Shown here one piece after another: positions 53,603-61,350 of a stretch of DNA of 64,000 nt. The position numbers were made by a program, and so were the translations under genes. The number at the start of each line of letters is the position of its first letter. The first letter of the stretch is position 1. This DNA comes from JAHEEL01 sp963785245 (GTDB taxonomy: Bacteria; Actinomycetota; Acidimicrobiia; Spongiisociales; UBA5794), in contig CAWAUO010000006.1 in NCBI GenBank assembly GCA_963785245.1, forward strand, positions 372,001 to 436,000, written 5' to 3'. Below the pieces are notes generated by a model, which did not search any database, was not told the DNA's origin, and saw only the letters and a list, made by a program, of their open reading frames with translations.

Positions 53603-54178
53603 ATGCGGATGCGCGACCAGTTGGTCGTAATAGTTGCCGTTGCCGTTGCGACCATCGCCGTTGCAGCGAACGTCTTCGCCCAGACACACGCTGCCAATCA
53701 GCGGGTTGAGATGGAGCGGGAGGGCCTTGCCGCAGCGTGGTCGTATCCCGTCATGGACACCACAACCTCGACCAACCCTATCGAAGAGACGGACACGCCA
53801 AGCCGTGAGACCTCGGATGGGGACGATGGCGACCACAAAGGCCAAACCGAGACCTGGACGCCTTCGGACGGCACCGTAGCTCCGTGCTCCGATGAGGCGC
53901 CCTGCACCATTGAAGAGGTTCTCGATCACGACTTCCGCAATCACGGACAGATGGTGTCGGCGTACGTCCGTGCCCTTGGCTTCGAGGAAGGGCTTGACGG
54001 CCCTTGGGGATCGTCTGTGCGACAGATCGCCAAGCCGGACATCGACAGCGACGGGCCCCCGCGTTCCGATCGCGCGCTCGAGAACCAGGACAAGAATGAC
54101 GACCGCGTCCCGCCCGGCCAGGACAACGAGGACGACCGCGTCCCGCCCGGCCAGGACAAGGACAAAGACGACGACTAG
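53603..54178 (+). CDS. Exported hypothetical protein with an acidic repeated tail
   Basis: A 191-residue protein: N-terminal signal or anchor (MRMRDQLVVIVAVAVATIAV, cleavage possible after VFAQ), Thr/Ser/Asp-rich linker, central domain CSDEAPCTIEEVLDHDFRNH with two Cys and VSAYVRALGFEEGLDG, and a disordered tail holding DDRVPPGQD twice and ending DKDKDDD. The tail is encoded by a 29-base direct repeat (54098-54126 and 54131-54159, 33-base period). ATG 53603 follows GAGGTGG; ATG 53537 is in frame. Function unknown. Confidence 0.6.
   Translation: MRMRDQLVVIVAVAVATIAVAANVFAQTHAANQRVEMEREGLAAAWSYPVMDTTTSTNPIEETDTPSRETSDGDDGDHKGQTETWTPSDGTVAPCSDEAPCTIEEVLDHDFRNHGQMVSAYVRALGFEEGLDGPWGSSVRQIAKPDIDSDGPPRSDRALENQDKNDDRVPPGQDNEDDRVPPGQDKDKDDD
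54098..54159 (+). repeat. 29-base tandem direct repeat inside a coding sequence
   Basis: Two identical 29-base copies with a 33-base period, each encoding DDRVPPGQDN/K. Recent slippage or duplication is likely, and copy number may vary between strains. Confidence 0.8.
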
Positions 54179-54246
54179 CTCGCGGCCGGCAGAAAGCGCC
54201 GCTGCGTCATAATGGGCTCCGTTCCCTGCCCCGATCGGAGACTCCC

Positions 54247-55275
54247 ATGTACCAGGCCGCCGAGCAACGCTACGAATCGATGCCCTACGCCCGTTGCGGC
54301 CGCAGCGGCCTCGACCTTCCGAAGATCGCCCTCGGTCTCTGGCAGAACTTCGGAAGTCGCTCGCCACTCGAGTCCGCTCGGGAGATGCTCCTGAAGTCGT
54401 TCGACCGGGGCATCACACACTTCGATCTCGCCAACAACTACGGGCCCGAGTACGGCACCGCAGAAGAGAACTTCGGTCATGTCATGACCACCGATCTCGC
54501 CCCGTACCGCGACGAGATGGTCCTCTCTACCAAGGCCGGCTACGACATGTGGCCGGGTCCGTACGGGCAAGGCGGCGGTGGCCGCAAGTACATGCTCGCG
54601 AGCCTCGACCAGAGCCTCGCCCGCATGGCGGTTGACTACGTCGACATCTTCTATTCGCACCGATTCGACCCAACCACTCCGCTCGAGGAGACGATGGGAG
54701 CGTTGACCACGGCTGTCGAACAGGGGAAAGCCCTCTACGTCGGCATCTCCTCGTACGGACCCGCGAAGACCCGCGAGGCGGCCGAGATCCTGCGGGCCAA
54801 TGGAACTCCCTGCCTCATCCATCAACCGTCGTACTCGATGCTGAACCGTTGGATCGAGGATGAGTTGCTCGACGTGACGGACGCGGAGGGCATGGGGGTG
54901 ATCGTGTTCTCGCCGCTCGGCCAGGGCATGCTCACGACGAAATACCTCAGCGGCGTGCCGGCGGAATCGCGAGCGGCGGAAGATGCTTCGCTCAGCCGGG
55001 GATTCCTGACGGACGAGAACCTCGCCCGTGTTCGGGCCCTCAACGAAATCGCTCAGAGTCGCGGTCAGACCCTTGCCCAGATGGCAATCGCATGGACGCT
55101 GAGAGATTCGCGAGTCACAACAGCCCTGATCGGGGCGAGCCGGTGGTCGCAGATTGACGACAGCCTCGGCGCGCTCGACAATCTCGACTTCACAGCGGAG
55201 GAACTCAGCGAGATCGACCGCTACGCTGCCGACAGCGGCATCAACCTCTGGGCGTCGTCAAGCCGGGAAGACTGA
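54247..55275 (+). CDS. Aldo/keto reductase (YghZ-like)
   Basis: A 342-residue AKR: start YESMPYARCGRSGLDLPKIA, catalytic Asp/Tyr in THFDLANNYGPEYGTAEENF, catalytic Lys in STKAGYDMWPGPYGQGG, His in FYSHRFDPTTPLEETMGAL, and cofactor stretch TTALIGASRWSQIDDSL near the end. The TKAGYDMWPGPYG text matches the E. coli YghZ group, which reduces L-glyceraldehyde 3-phosphate and methylglyoxal with NADPH; the substrate here is inferred from family only. Confidence 0.92.
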   Translation: MYQAAEQRYESMPYARCGRSGLDLPKIALGLWQNFGSRSPLESAREMLLKSFDRGITHFDLANNYGPEYGTAEENFGHVMTTDLAPYRDEMVLSTKAGYDMWPGPYGQGGGGRKYMLASLDQSLARMAVDYVDIFYSHRFDPTTPLEETMGALTTAVEQGKALYVGISSYGPAKTREAAEILRANGTPCLIHQPSYSMLNRWIEDELLDVTDAEGMGVIVFSPLGQGMLTTKYLSGVPAESRAAEDASLSRGFLTDENLARVRALNEIAQSRGQTLAQMAIAWTLRDSRVTTALIGASRWSQIDDSLGALDNLDFTAEELSEIDRYAADSGINLWASSSRED

Positions 55276-55292
55276 CACGGACCCGGCATCGG

Positions 55293-56175
55293 CTAGGGCA
55301 CGGTGGTCGAGGAGGATCCGGTGCTCCCGGAGTCACCACCCGGATCGTCTGGCGTCCCGGCTCCTTCGGTCTCGGTTGCGCCTGATGATCCGCCGAGAGG
55401 TTCTCCTGCATCGGCCTCGGCAACTGGCGGTGATGACGGGCCGGGAGCGGCGTCTCCGGCCGATCGATCCCCGGTGCCATCGCCCGGACCACCCGACGGA
55501 GCCGGAGTGGTTGTGGTTGCGGAGGCTTCGCCCCGACCGCTCTGTTGCGACCCCGTACCGGAGTTGCCGGAACCCTCACCGGACTCTCCGGCACGGCCTG
55601 GATCCGGCTCGTTGCCTTGCTGTCGACCTTCTTCGCCCTGCCGGTCCACCGCTCCTTGCTCACGCGACTGGGACTCGGCGGCCTCCCGGTCCCGACGTTC
55701 CTCCTCATCCTGCTCCTGGAGGCGCCTTCTGGCATCCTCGAGGCGGGATCCAAGGGCATCGCGTTCAGCCAGACTCCGACGTTGCGCTCTCCGCTCGCTC
55801 GACGGCCCGAGTGATCACTGCGCGTGGAGCGCGGAGGAAGACGAGGCGTTCGAGTTCCTCGACGCGGTGGGTCGCTTCGACCTCATCGTCGAAGACCGCG
55901 CGGACACGCTCGGTGACCTGTTTCATGGGATAGAGGACGTCGCCGGGAATCGCATCCTCAGCCGCGACGGCCATCCCGACCGGAGCAGCGACAACGAACA
56001 CCGCGGCGAGTGCACCCGCCAGGCGTCGGCGCAGCGCGAAGCCGGTGGGGACCGGCGTTGGAGGGGCCGCCTTGAGAGCTGTGCCCATCTCGGCGATGTG
56101 GCGGCTCTTCGTGTCCTCGGCGACTTCGACGCGGTAGGCGGAAGAGAGTCGCTCCATGGGGTCACGATTGTCCAT
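55293..56175 (-). pseudogene. DUF5667-type protein, apparent frameshift near 55785-55805
   Basis: The first frame (56175 to 55765, 136 residues) has an ECF-linked DUF5667 pattern: RRLAGALAAVFVVAAPVGMA membrane segment, EDAIPGDVLYPMKQVTERVR, VEELERLVFLRAPRAVITRA, then stops. One frame over, without its own start, comes ERDALGSRLEDARRRLQEQD, EEERRDREAAESQSREQGAV, and a Gly/Ser/Thr-rich tail ending SSSTTVP at 55293. The second half continues the charged helix expected after the first. Removing one base around 55785-55805 would fuse them. Its ATG overlaps the sigma-factor stop by one base, so the pair is an operon. Confidence 0.7.
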
Positions 56176-56726
56176 CAGGCACCTCCCCCGTCAGATGAGT
56201 CCAGCAGCGTTCGCAGTCGGCTCTCGGCGCGGCGGACTGCCGCATACACCGCGACCCGATTTCCACCGACAATCTCGGCGATCTCATTTCCGTCCATCCC
56301 CACGACGTGTCGCAAAACCAGCAGCGTGCGCTGTTTCGGAGTGAGTTGTTGCATCGCCGCGGCGAGGTCCGGGTCGGTGTCGAAACCTGATGGGAGTTCC
56401 GGTTCGACACCGACCTCAGGGACCGTCGCTGCAAGATGCTCTGGGCGCCGCGACCGGCGCCTCAGTTCGTCGAGGCACGTGAAGCGCACACTTCGGAACA
56501 GCCAGGCCCTCAGGGACCGACCATCGCCCTTGATCTGCGGGGCGGATTGGACGAGTTCAAGGAATGCCTGCTGCACGGCATCCTCGGCAAAGCGAGGGTC
56601 GTGCACCATCCCGTTGGCGAACGAGGCCAGCGGGTCGGCCGTGCACCGATACGCCGTGGCAAATGCGGTCTCGCTTCGGGATCGGATTCCGTTCATGATC
56701 TCATCCAGTTCCGGGTATTCGCTCAC
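56175..56726 (-). CDS. ECF-type RNA polymerase sigma factor
   Basis: A 183-residue sigma-70 family member. Region 2 (ETAFATAYRCTADPLASFAN, EDAVQQAFLELVQSAP, SLRAWLFRSVRFTCLDELRR) and region 4 (LTPKQRTLLVLRHVVGMDGN, EIAEIVGGNRVAVYAAVRRA) are recognisable. Some core positions are unusual for ECF proteins, for example FANGMVHD in place of the usual xxxxG(D/N). Followed by a DUF5667 membrane protein that may act as its regulator, as anti-sigma factors do. Target promoters unknown. Confidence 0.85.
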   Translation of the reverse strand: MSEYPELDEIMNGIRSRSETAFATAYRCTADPLASFANGMVHDPRFAEDAVQQAFLELVQSAPQIKGDGRSLRAWLFRSVRFTCLDELRRRSRRPEHLAATVPEVGVEPELPSGFDTDPDLAAAMQQLTPKQRTLLVLRHVVGMDGNEIAEIVGGNRVAVYAAVRRAESRLRTLLDSSDGGGA

Positions 56727-56746
56727 ATGCCTTCCGTGTGCTTCGT

Positions 56747-57295
56747 CTACAGGAACAGGGCGGACAGGGGACCATGAACGTGCATGGAGGCCAATATCCG
56801 TCGCACCATGGCGAAAAGGTACTCACCTTCGCCGCTACCGTCGGCGTAGGCGGCGATACGTTCCATGATCCGTTTGTACGCCTCGGTACGCGTCATCTCG
56901 CGCTCCGGATCGCACTCGGTGCCGGCTGCTGCGCAGGCTCCGTCGGTTGCACGCTCCTGGAGCCGGTCCCGGTCCCGGTCCCGGCTCGGGTCTCGCACGG
57001 CTTCGCACTCGCCAATGGTTCCGACACACGTGCCGTCGTCCTCGCGCACCTGATTCTGAATCTGCTTGCGAGCCTGGGTGCGGGCCTGGGGCTGTTCGCA
57101 CTCCGGTGCTTCGTCGCCGGCTGTGCACGGGGCTTCCTCGGCGTGGACCTGGACGCGTTCCTGCGCCTGGGTCATGACCCTTTCGCCAACCGGTTCTCCT
57201 TCACCAGCCCCTGGACCCGGCCCGGCGATCGCCGCCGTCGCCGTGAAGAGCGAGAACACCATGATGAGGCTTGTGAGAAGCATCATCCGTTTCAT
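56747..57295 (-). CDS. Secreted Gln/Arg/Glu-rich protein with Cys, function unknown
   Basis: A 182-residue protein: Sec signal MKRMMLLTSLIMVFSLFTAT with cleavage near AAIAG, then Gly/Pro-rich and a low-complexity Gln/Arg/Glu/Asp region with six Cys in short pairs (APCTAGDEAPECEQ; TCVGTIGEC; GACAAAGTEC), and a helical C-terminus (TRTEAYKRIMERIAAYADGS). ATG 57295 has AAAGGAGATCC upstream; a longer open frame exists but starts in the leader. It precedes the sigma-factor gene by 20 bases on the same strand and may be in the same transcript. Confidence 0.65.
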   Translation of the reverse strand: MKRMMLLTSLIMVFSLFTATAAIAGPGPGAGEGEPVGERVMTQAQERVQVHAEEAPCTAGDEAPECEQPQARTQARKQIQNQVREDDGTCVGTIGECEAVRDPSRDRDRDRLQERATDGACAAAGTECDPEREMTRTEAYKRIMERIAAYADGSGEGEYLFAMVRRILASMHVHGPLSALFL

Positions 57296-57348
57296 GAGGA
57301 TCTCCTTTCGTTGTGAGACTCCACCCAGAGAGACGCCGGACGGTGCTG

Positions 57349-57362
57349 AGATTCGACGGTCG
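57349..57362 (-). promoter_or_regulatory. Shared leader motif CGACCGTCGAATCT
   Basis: AGATTCGACGGTCG on the plus strand, identical to 53226-53239. It lies 54 bases before the ATG of the secreted protein. Both copies precede minus-strand exported-protein genes, so a common regulator or sigma factor is possible. Confidence 0.35.
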
Positions 57363-57489
57363 CCACCCCGAAACACCAAGATCGGTATGAGACGACTCAA
57401 CACCTACCGTGCCCGAGGTGCGCGGAATCCGTTGGCGAAACGGCCCCTCGAGCGTGTTCCAGGATCACTTGGCCTGCGGTACTCGGCGA

Positions 57490-58452
57490 ATGAGCACCAC
57501 GGTCCGGCACTACGACCACGCCACGGACTACCGGCGAGTCAACGACTTCCTCATCGATGTCTCCACGCGTGGCAGCGCCTTCGCGAACTGGCTCCAGCCT
57601 CGATGGGAGTACATGCACGCCCACGAGTACACCAAGAGCCCACCGATTGAGCGCTTCGGTGTGGCCGAGGAGTACGGAGAGATCGTCGGGATCATTCACT
57701 TCGAACACGATCCGGCGCTCGTCTATCTCCAACTGCGCCCAGACCGTCGCGAGGCCGCGTCCGATCTGCTCGCCTACGCAGTGGAGTACCTGGGCGGCTC
57801 CGCCCCCGCGTTCGAGTGGGAGGTCATCGCCTTGTACGTCAACGACTTCGACGAGTCACTCGGCGAGATCGCGGCCGCTCATGGCTTCGATCCGAGCGCC
57901 GACCACGGCGAGGTGCACGCACGGTACGCCCTCGATCGGACGATCCCGAAGGCTCCACTCTCCCGCGGCTTCCGCCTCCGGAGTCTGACCGACGAGAACG
58001 ACCTGGCGCAGATCGCCGGCGTCCTCTGGCGAGGCTTCGAGCACGACGGCGAGATCCCCGAGACGGGTCCCGCCACCCAGGGTGAATCCCAACAGACGCC
58101 GGGATTCCGGAGAGACCTGACGATCGTGGCGGTGGCTCCCGACGGCACATACGCGTCGTACGCCGGAATGTGGTTCGTCCCTGAGAATCGGGTCGCATAC
58201 GTCGAGCCGGTCGCCACCGACCCGGCCTTCCGGCGTACGGGTCTCGCCCGAGCCGCCATCTCAGAGGGCCTCCGCCGGGTCGCCCAACTCGGCGCCGACG
58301 TGGCCTGGGTCTGATCGGATCAGCCGCTCTACCTCGATATGGGGTTCACACCACAGTTCCGCACGGATCTCTGGGTGCGGTACCTCGGCCGCCGACGGCA
58401 CCACACCAGTTCGTACCGGCCTCGCTGCGCACCTATCCTGCCTGGCCAATGA
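57490..58452 (+). pseudogene. Two-domain GNAT acetyltransferase interrupted by in-frame TGA
   Basis: Starts MSTTVRHYDHATDYRRVNDF and carries an N-terminal domain (~1-150) and a C-terminal GNAT domain (~155 on) ending LARAAISEGLRRVAQLGADV before TGA at 58312-58314. The same frame then continues for 45 codons with SDQPLYLDMGFTPQFRTDLW, exactly the GNAT C-terminal PxYxxxGF pattern, and stops at TGA 58450-58452, overlapping the trkA ATG as ATGA. The TGA sits where homologues usually have Gly (GGA to TGA would be one transversion). As read, the protein lacks its last strands. Confidence 0.8.
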
Positions 58453-59777
58453 GAATTGTCATCGTAGGGGCCGGGGCTGTCGGGTCGTATCTCGCGGAAC
58501 GCCTCGCACTCGAAGGCCAGGACATCGTCCTCGTCGAGTCCAACGAACAACGCGCGAGCGAAGTGCAATCCGAGATCGACTGCATGGTCGTCAACGGCAA
58601 CGGTGCGTCGAGCTCCACGCTCGTCAAGGCCGGGCTCAACGACGCCGACCTCCTCATTGCGGTCAGCTCGTCGGACGCGATCAACGTCCTCGCCTGCAGC
58701 GCGGCCACCAATATCGGGATTCCCCGGACGGTCGCTCGCGTCGAGGACCCGGAGCTGAAAGCCGAAGTCGAGGAACTCGGCGTTGACTTCATCATCGACC
58801 CCGGTGAGGCGGCGGCCCGCGACCTCCTCACGCTCGTCAAACGAGGCGCCATCTCCGATCTCGTCGAGTTCGCCGATGGCCAGCTCGTTCTTCTGGGTGC
58901 GTACGTCGCTCCCAATGCGGCGTTCGTCGGTATCACGCTGGCCGAGCTTCGCCGGGCCGTCGATGGCTGGAATTGGCTCGTCGTAGCGGTGATCAGGCAC
59001 GGTGAGACCATGATCGCCCGAGGTTCGACCGTGCTCGAAGCTCACGACCATGTGCTCCTGATGGCCCAAGCCGACAAGACGGCGGAGGCATACGAGCTGC
59101 TCGGGATCAGCGACAAGGCGGCCGAGAAGGTCATCGTGCTCGGCGCCACCCGCCTCGCTCAGATCACCGCCGCGATGCTTGCCGACAACGGCATCTCGAC
59201 AACACTCATCGACGAAGATCGCAAGCGCTGTCATCTCATCGCAGAGCGCCTGCCCCGGGTGGTCGCCGTCTGCGGCAACCCGACCGATCCGAAGCTCCTC
59301 ATGGCCGAAGGCGTCGACGCGGCAGATTCGGTCCTTGCACTCAGCGGCTGGGACGGCAACAACCTCCTTGCCTGCCTCGTGGCGAAGGAACTCGGAGCCG
59401 GCGAGGTCATCGCCAGGTTCACCAACACCGAACTCGTCGGGTTGCTGAGCGGCGCCGGCCTGGACGCAACCGTCAGCTCCCGCCTCTCGGCAGCGAACGA
59501 GATCCTCCGGTTCGTCCGGCGCGGCATCATCCACTCCGTCACGACCTTCTCGGACTCGGATGCCGAAGCCATCGAACTCGAGGTACGACCGGGCAGTTCG
59601 GCTATCGGCAAGACGCTGAACAACCTCAACCCACCCGAGTCGCTGATCATCGGTGGCGTACAACGCGGCGACACCGCGTTCGTGCCGCGCGGCAGTACCG
59701 TCATCGAGGAAGGCGATCATCTGATCGTCATTGCCCGGCCGGAGGCCATCGCCGCCGCCGAGAGCCTTTCGGGCTAG
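58449..59777 (+). CDS. trkA: TrkA potassium-uptake regulatory subunit
   Basis: A 442-residue cytosolic NAD-binding regulator with two RCK units. First Rossmann: VIVGAGAVGSYLAERLALEG, and LIAVSSSDAINVLACSAATN. Second: VIVLGATRLAQITAAMLADN and LALSGWDGNNLLACLVAKEL; the second glycine motif is degenerate (GATRLA). The C-terminal TrkA_C parts are LVEFADGQLVLLGAYVAPNA and RGSTVIEEGDHLIVIARPEA. It gates TrkH, encoded seven bases downstream. Confidence 0.95.
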   Translation: MRIVIVGAGAVGSYLAERLALEGQDIVLVESNEQRASEVQSEIDCMVVNGNGASSSTLVKAGLNDADLLIAVSSSDAINVLACSAATNIGIPRTVARVEDPELKAEVEELGVDFIIDPGEAAARDLLTLVKRGAISDLVEFADGQLVLLGAYVAPNAAFVGITLAELRRAVDGWNWLVVAVIRHGETMIARGSTVLEAHDHVLLMAQADKTAEAYELLGISDKAAEKVIVLGATRLAQITAAMLADNGISTTLIDEDRKRCHLIAERLPRVVAVCGNPTDPKLLMAEGVDAADSVLALSGWDGNNLLACLVAKELGAGEVIARFTNTELVGLLSGAGLDATVSSRLSAANEILRFVRRGIIHSVTTFSDSDAEAIELEVRPGSSAIGKTLNNLNPPESLIIGGVQRGDTAFVPRGSTVIEEGDHLIVIARPEAIAAAESLSG

Positions 59778-59783
59778 CCGCAG

Positions 59784-61232
59784 ATGTCATGGCGGCACCT
59801 CCTTCATGTTGTTGGCGCCGTCGTCGGCGCTATCGGCGTGTCGATGCTTGCCTCTGCGGTGGTATCCGCCATCTATCAGGAGTGGTCCACCGCGCTCTGG
59901 ATCGTTGCGGCATCCCTCGTGGCAACGGTCCTCGGTCTCGTGCTGTGGCGATGGTTCGACCGTCCCGGCGAGTTGAGTACCCGTGAAGGTTTCGCCGCGG
60001 TCGCCCTGGCGTGGATCGCGATGGGCCTCGTTGGCGCCCTGCCGTACCTCTTCACCGGATCGATCACCAACGTCACCGATGCCGTGTTCGAGACGGTTGG
60101 CGGTTTCACCACAACCGGCTCGTCCGTTGTCCCGGACCCCGCGCTGCTCCCGCACGGTATTCAGTTCTGGCGCTCGTTCACCCAGTGGGTCGGTGGCATG
60201 GGAATCATCGTTCTCTCGATCGCCATCCTCCCCCTGCTCGGCATGGGGGCGGTGCAGCTTGCCCGCGCCGAGTCGCCCGGCCCAATCCCCGATCGCCTCA
60301 CACCGCGCTTCAAGGAGACGGCGAAACGGCTGTGGATCGTCTACGTCGCGCTGACCGTTGTCGAGATGATCCTCTTGTGGCTCGGGGACATGACCCTTTT
60401 CGAGGCCATCAATCACGGGTTCACAACGATGTCGACCGGTGGATACAGCACCAACGCCGGATCAATGAACGCCTTCAGCGACTACTCGCAGTGGATCGTG
60501 ATCGTATTCATGGTTCTCGCCGGAACCTCGTTCGCACTGCACTTCCGGGCAGTCCGCAACCCGGGTGTCTACTGGAAGAATACCGAAGTGCGTGTGTACC
60601 TCGGAGCGACGCTGGTGGCGGCGGTCGTGATGATCGTCGGCACGTGGGGCGGTTCGGTCCACGACACGATCCGGGATGCGCTGTTCACCTCGGCCTCGAT
60701 GATCACCACGACCGGGTACGGGACCGCCGACTTCGGCCTGTGGAAGCCAGCGCTCCAGATCATGATTGTTGGTTTGATGTTCGTGGGAGGCATGGCCGGC
60801 TCAACCGCCGGATCCGTGAAGATCTACCGCCACGAGGTGCTCTACGAAGCGTCGCGGGTCGACATTCGCCGTCTCATCCACCCACGCGGTGTATTCGTGG
60901 CGCGCATTGGAAAGAATCCGCTGAAGGACGACCTGGTGGAGGCCGTGCAGACGTTCTTCCTCCTCTACATGTTCGCCTTCATGACCGGCAGCTTCGCCCT
61001 CGCGGTCATCAGCTCGATCTGGGGGCCGGACATGGACATTGTCTCCACCGTGTCGGCCGTTGCCTCGTCGCTCGGCAACGTTGGCCCCGGGCTCGGATCG
61101 GTCGGTCCGACCGGGAACTACCTGGAAGTCCCGATGCTCGGCAAGTGGCTGCTCGCCGGCTTGATGATCGTCGGTCGCCTCGAGATCCTCCCCATCCTCA
61201 TCCTCTTCAACCGGGAGAGCTGGCGCCGATAG
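59784..61232 (+). CDS. trkH: TrkH-family potassium uptake membrane protein
   Basis: A 482-residue K+ transporter with four pore-loop selectivity segments: FETVGGFTTTGSSVVPD, TTMSTGGYSTNAGSM, SMITTTGYGTADFG and SSLGNVGPGLGSVGPTGNY. Membrane helices are evident throughout (for example WVGGMGIIVLSIAILPLLGM). ATG 59784 follows the trkA stop by six bases. With TrkA it forms a channel-like K+ uptake system. Confidence 0.95.
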   Translation: MSWRHLLHVVGAVVGAIGVSMLASAVVSAIYQEWSTALWIVAASLVATVLGLVLWRWFDRPGELSTREGFAAVALAWIAMGLVGALPYLFTGSITNVTDAVFETVGGFTTTGSSVVPDPALLPHGIQFWRSFTQWVGGMGIIVLSIAILPLLGMGAVQLARAESPGPIPDRLTPRFKETAKRLWIVYVALTVVEMILLWLGDMTLFEAINHGFTTMSTGGYSTNAGSMNAFSDYSQWIVIVFMVLAGTSFALHFRAVRNPGVYWKNTEVRVYLGATLVAAVVMIVGTWGGSVHDTIRDALFTSASMITTTGYGTADFGLWKPALQIMIVGLMFVGGMAGSTAGSVKIYRHEVLYEASRVDIRRLIHPRGVFVARIGKNPLKDDLVEAVQTFFLLYMFAFMTGSFALAVISSIWGPDMDIVSTVSAVASSLGNVGPGLGSVGPTGNYLEVPMLGKWLLAGLMIVGRLEILPILILFNRESWRR

Positions 61233-61350
61233 CGGCCTACGGAGCCTCGCCCCTGCCAGAACGTTCTGTCCGGTTCGACTGCCCCGGTGCCGTCCCCCCC
61301 GTGCGGGTCCAGTTCGATTCCTGTCACTCCCGGATGCGAGAATGGCACCA

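Noticed and set aside
58312..58314. TGA read as selenocysteine or recoded stop
   Set aside because: TGA is used as an ordinary stop throughout, the position normally holds Gly in GNAT proteins, and no selenocysteine insertion structure was evident.
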